DNA from: Comamonadaceae bacterium
Lineage (GTDB): Bacteria > Pseudomonadota > Gammaproteobacteria > Burkholderiales > Burkholderiaceae_C
Assembly (NCBI GenBank): GCA_947454695.1
Contig: CANGMW010000116.1
Location: 1-7,994, forward strand
Reading direction: 5' to 3'
Length of the DNA stretch: 7,994 nt
The notes under the pieces are model-generated. The model searched no databases. It was not told the origin of the DNA and worked only from the letters and a program-made list of their open reading frames with translations. The position numbers were made by a program, and so were the translations under genes. Below are positions 7,114-7,994 of the stretch, piece after piece (positions within the stretch are counted from its first letter, which is position 1; each line of letters starts with the position of its first letter).

Positions 7114-7994
7114 ATGACAACTCAAATTGCAGGCCATCTTCTCGTTGAATGCCTTGTGGCCCAAGGCGTGACCCATGCGTTCGGTGTACCGGGTGAAAGC
7201 TATCTGGCAGTGCTGGATGGCTTTCATGCCTACCGCGACCACATTCAATTCATCATCAACCGTCAAGAAGGCGGCGCCGCTTACATGGCCGACGCGCACG
7301 GCCGGCTGACCGGCCGACCCGGGGTGTGCTTTGTCACCCGCGCGCCCGGTGCCACCAATGCCTCGGTGGGCATTCATACCGCGTTTCAGGACTCCACCCC
7401 CCTGGTCTTGTTTGTGGGCGATGTCGCCAGTGACACGCGCGACCGCGAGGCGTTTCAGGAACTGGACTACGGCGCTTTCTTTGGCCCGAGCACGCGCGGC
7501 ATGGCCAAGCGGGTGGAGCGCATTGACGACGCGCGTCGCATCCCCGAGTACGTGGCCCGCGCGTTTGCCACGGCCATGAATGGCCGGCCTGGCCCGGTGG
7601 TGTTGGTCTTGCCCGAAGACATGCTCACGCAGGCAGTGCACGAGCGGCCTATGCCCCGCGTAGAACCCGCTCAGGCTTGGAGCGACCCGGGCGCCTTGCG
7701 CACCCTGCGCGAGATGCTGCTCAAGGCCCAGCGCCCGATGGTCATTGCCGGCGGCGGGGGCTGGACGCCCCAGGCCGCGCAGGCCTTGCAGCGTTTTGCC
7801 GAGAACTGGAAGCTGCCAGTGGGTAACGCGTTTCGCTTTCAAGACACCTTTGACAACCACCACCCGCTTTACGCCGGCGATGTGGGCATCGGCATCAACC
7901 CCTTGCTGGCCCAGCGGATTCAGCAAAGCGATCTGATCATTGCCCTGGGTACCCGCTTGGGCGAGATGACCAGCAGCGGCTACACCCTGTTCAA
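7114..7994 (+). CDS. Thiamine-diphosphate-dependent enzyme, IlvB-like, 5' part only
   Basis: The open frame runs from ATG 7114 to the window edge without a stop, giving 293 residues of a protein that in this family is usually about 550-600. These enzymes cleave or join carbon bonds next to a carbonyl using thiamine diphosphate. Residues about 4-170 are the N-terminal (PYR) domain: FGVPGESYLAVLD (23-35), the cofactor-activating glutamate E52 in NRQEGGAAYMAD (49-60), and TRAPGATNASVGIHTAFQDSTP (75-96; seen in acetolactate synthase-like proteins). REAFQELD (111-118) resembles the segment after it in acetolactate synthases. From about 190 the central domain begins, with IAGGGGW (211-217) and LGTRLGEMTSSGYTLF at the edge. 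The C-terminal domain with the GDG...NN cofactor-binding motif is outside the window. No small regulatory subunit gene is seen before it, so I would not call it the biosynthetic acetolactate synthase. Substrate unknown. Confidence 0.88.
   Translation, partial: MTTQIAGHLLVECLVAQGVTHAFGVPGESYLAVLDGFHAYRDHIQFIINRQEGGAAYMADAHGRLTGRPGVCFVTRAPGATNASVGIHTAFQDSTPLVLFVGDVASDTRDREAFQELDYGAFFGPSTRGMAKRVERIDDARRIPEYVARAFATAMNGRPGPVVLVLPEDMLTQAVHERPMPRVEPAQAWSDPGALRTLREMLLKAQRPMVIAGGGGWTPQAAQALQRFAENWKLPVGNAFRFQDTFDNHHPLYAGDVGIGINPLLAQRIQQSDLIIALGTRLGEMTSSGYTLF

Noticed and set aside
7078..7926. 282-codon minus-strand open frame at the right end
   Set aside because: It is opposite the ThDP enzyme gene, whose motifs are clear; the antisense product has no family features.

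Overview
The window looks like ordinary chromosomal DNA of a GC-rich betaproteobacterium, most likely order Burkholderiales and perhaps Comamonadaceae. The clues are the protein character of MoeA, MoaE, ClpB and the class II deacetylase, the order (probable thrC)-moeA-moaD-moaE-clpB, which from memory is common in that order, and start sites without a Shine-Dalgarno sequence but with a -10-like box just before ATG. Taxonomy is inferred from memory, not from a search. All genes lie on the + strand and are tightly packed. No gap exceeds about 120 bases, and I see no insertion sequence, tRNA, rRNA, CRISPR array or phage gene.

Region 1 (1-2101) is the 3' end of an upstream gene, probably threonine synthase, followed by a molybdenum cofactor cluster. 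MoeA inserts molybdate into molybdopterin. MoaD is the small sulfur-carrier subunit and MoaE the large catalytic subunit of molybdopterin synthase. moeA and moaD overlap by 4 bases and moaD and moaE are 4 bases apart, so the three are almost certainly co-transcribed. The other cofactor genes (moaA, moaC, mogA, moeB) are not in the window.

Region 2 (2102-4815) is clpB, the Hsp100 disaggregase, behind a very good sigma-32 heat-shock promoter and a strong Shine-Dalgarno site. It is complete and every ATPase motif looked for is present.

Region 3 (4816-7994) holds three genes that each appear to have their own start signal: a zinc-dependent class II histone-deacetylase-family amidohydrolase, a 12-helix MFS transporter, and the first 293 codons of a thiamine-diphosphate enzyme of the acetolactate synthase-like superfamily, cut by the window end. 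All three lack a Shine-Dalgarno sequence and have a -10-like hexamer ending 6-7 bases before ATG, which suggests leaderless mRNAs. The deacetylase gene also has a -35 box at 17-bp spacing, with a perfect 10-bp palindrome centred in the spacer.

I did not find a new multi-gene system. The points most worth a second look are regulatory: the run of likely leaderless genes, the palindrome inside the deacetylase promoter, and a 9-bp tandem repeat that puts three in-frame stop codons between the upstream gene and moeA. The substrates of the last three enzymes/transporters cannot be named from sequence alone.
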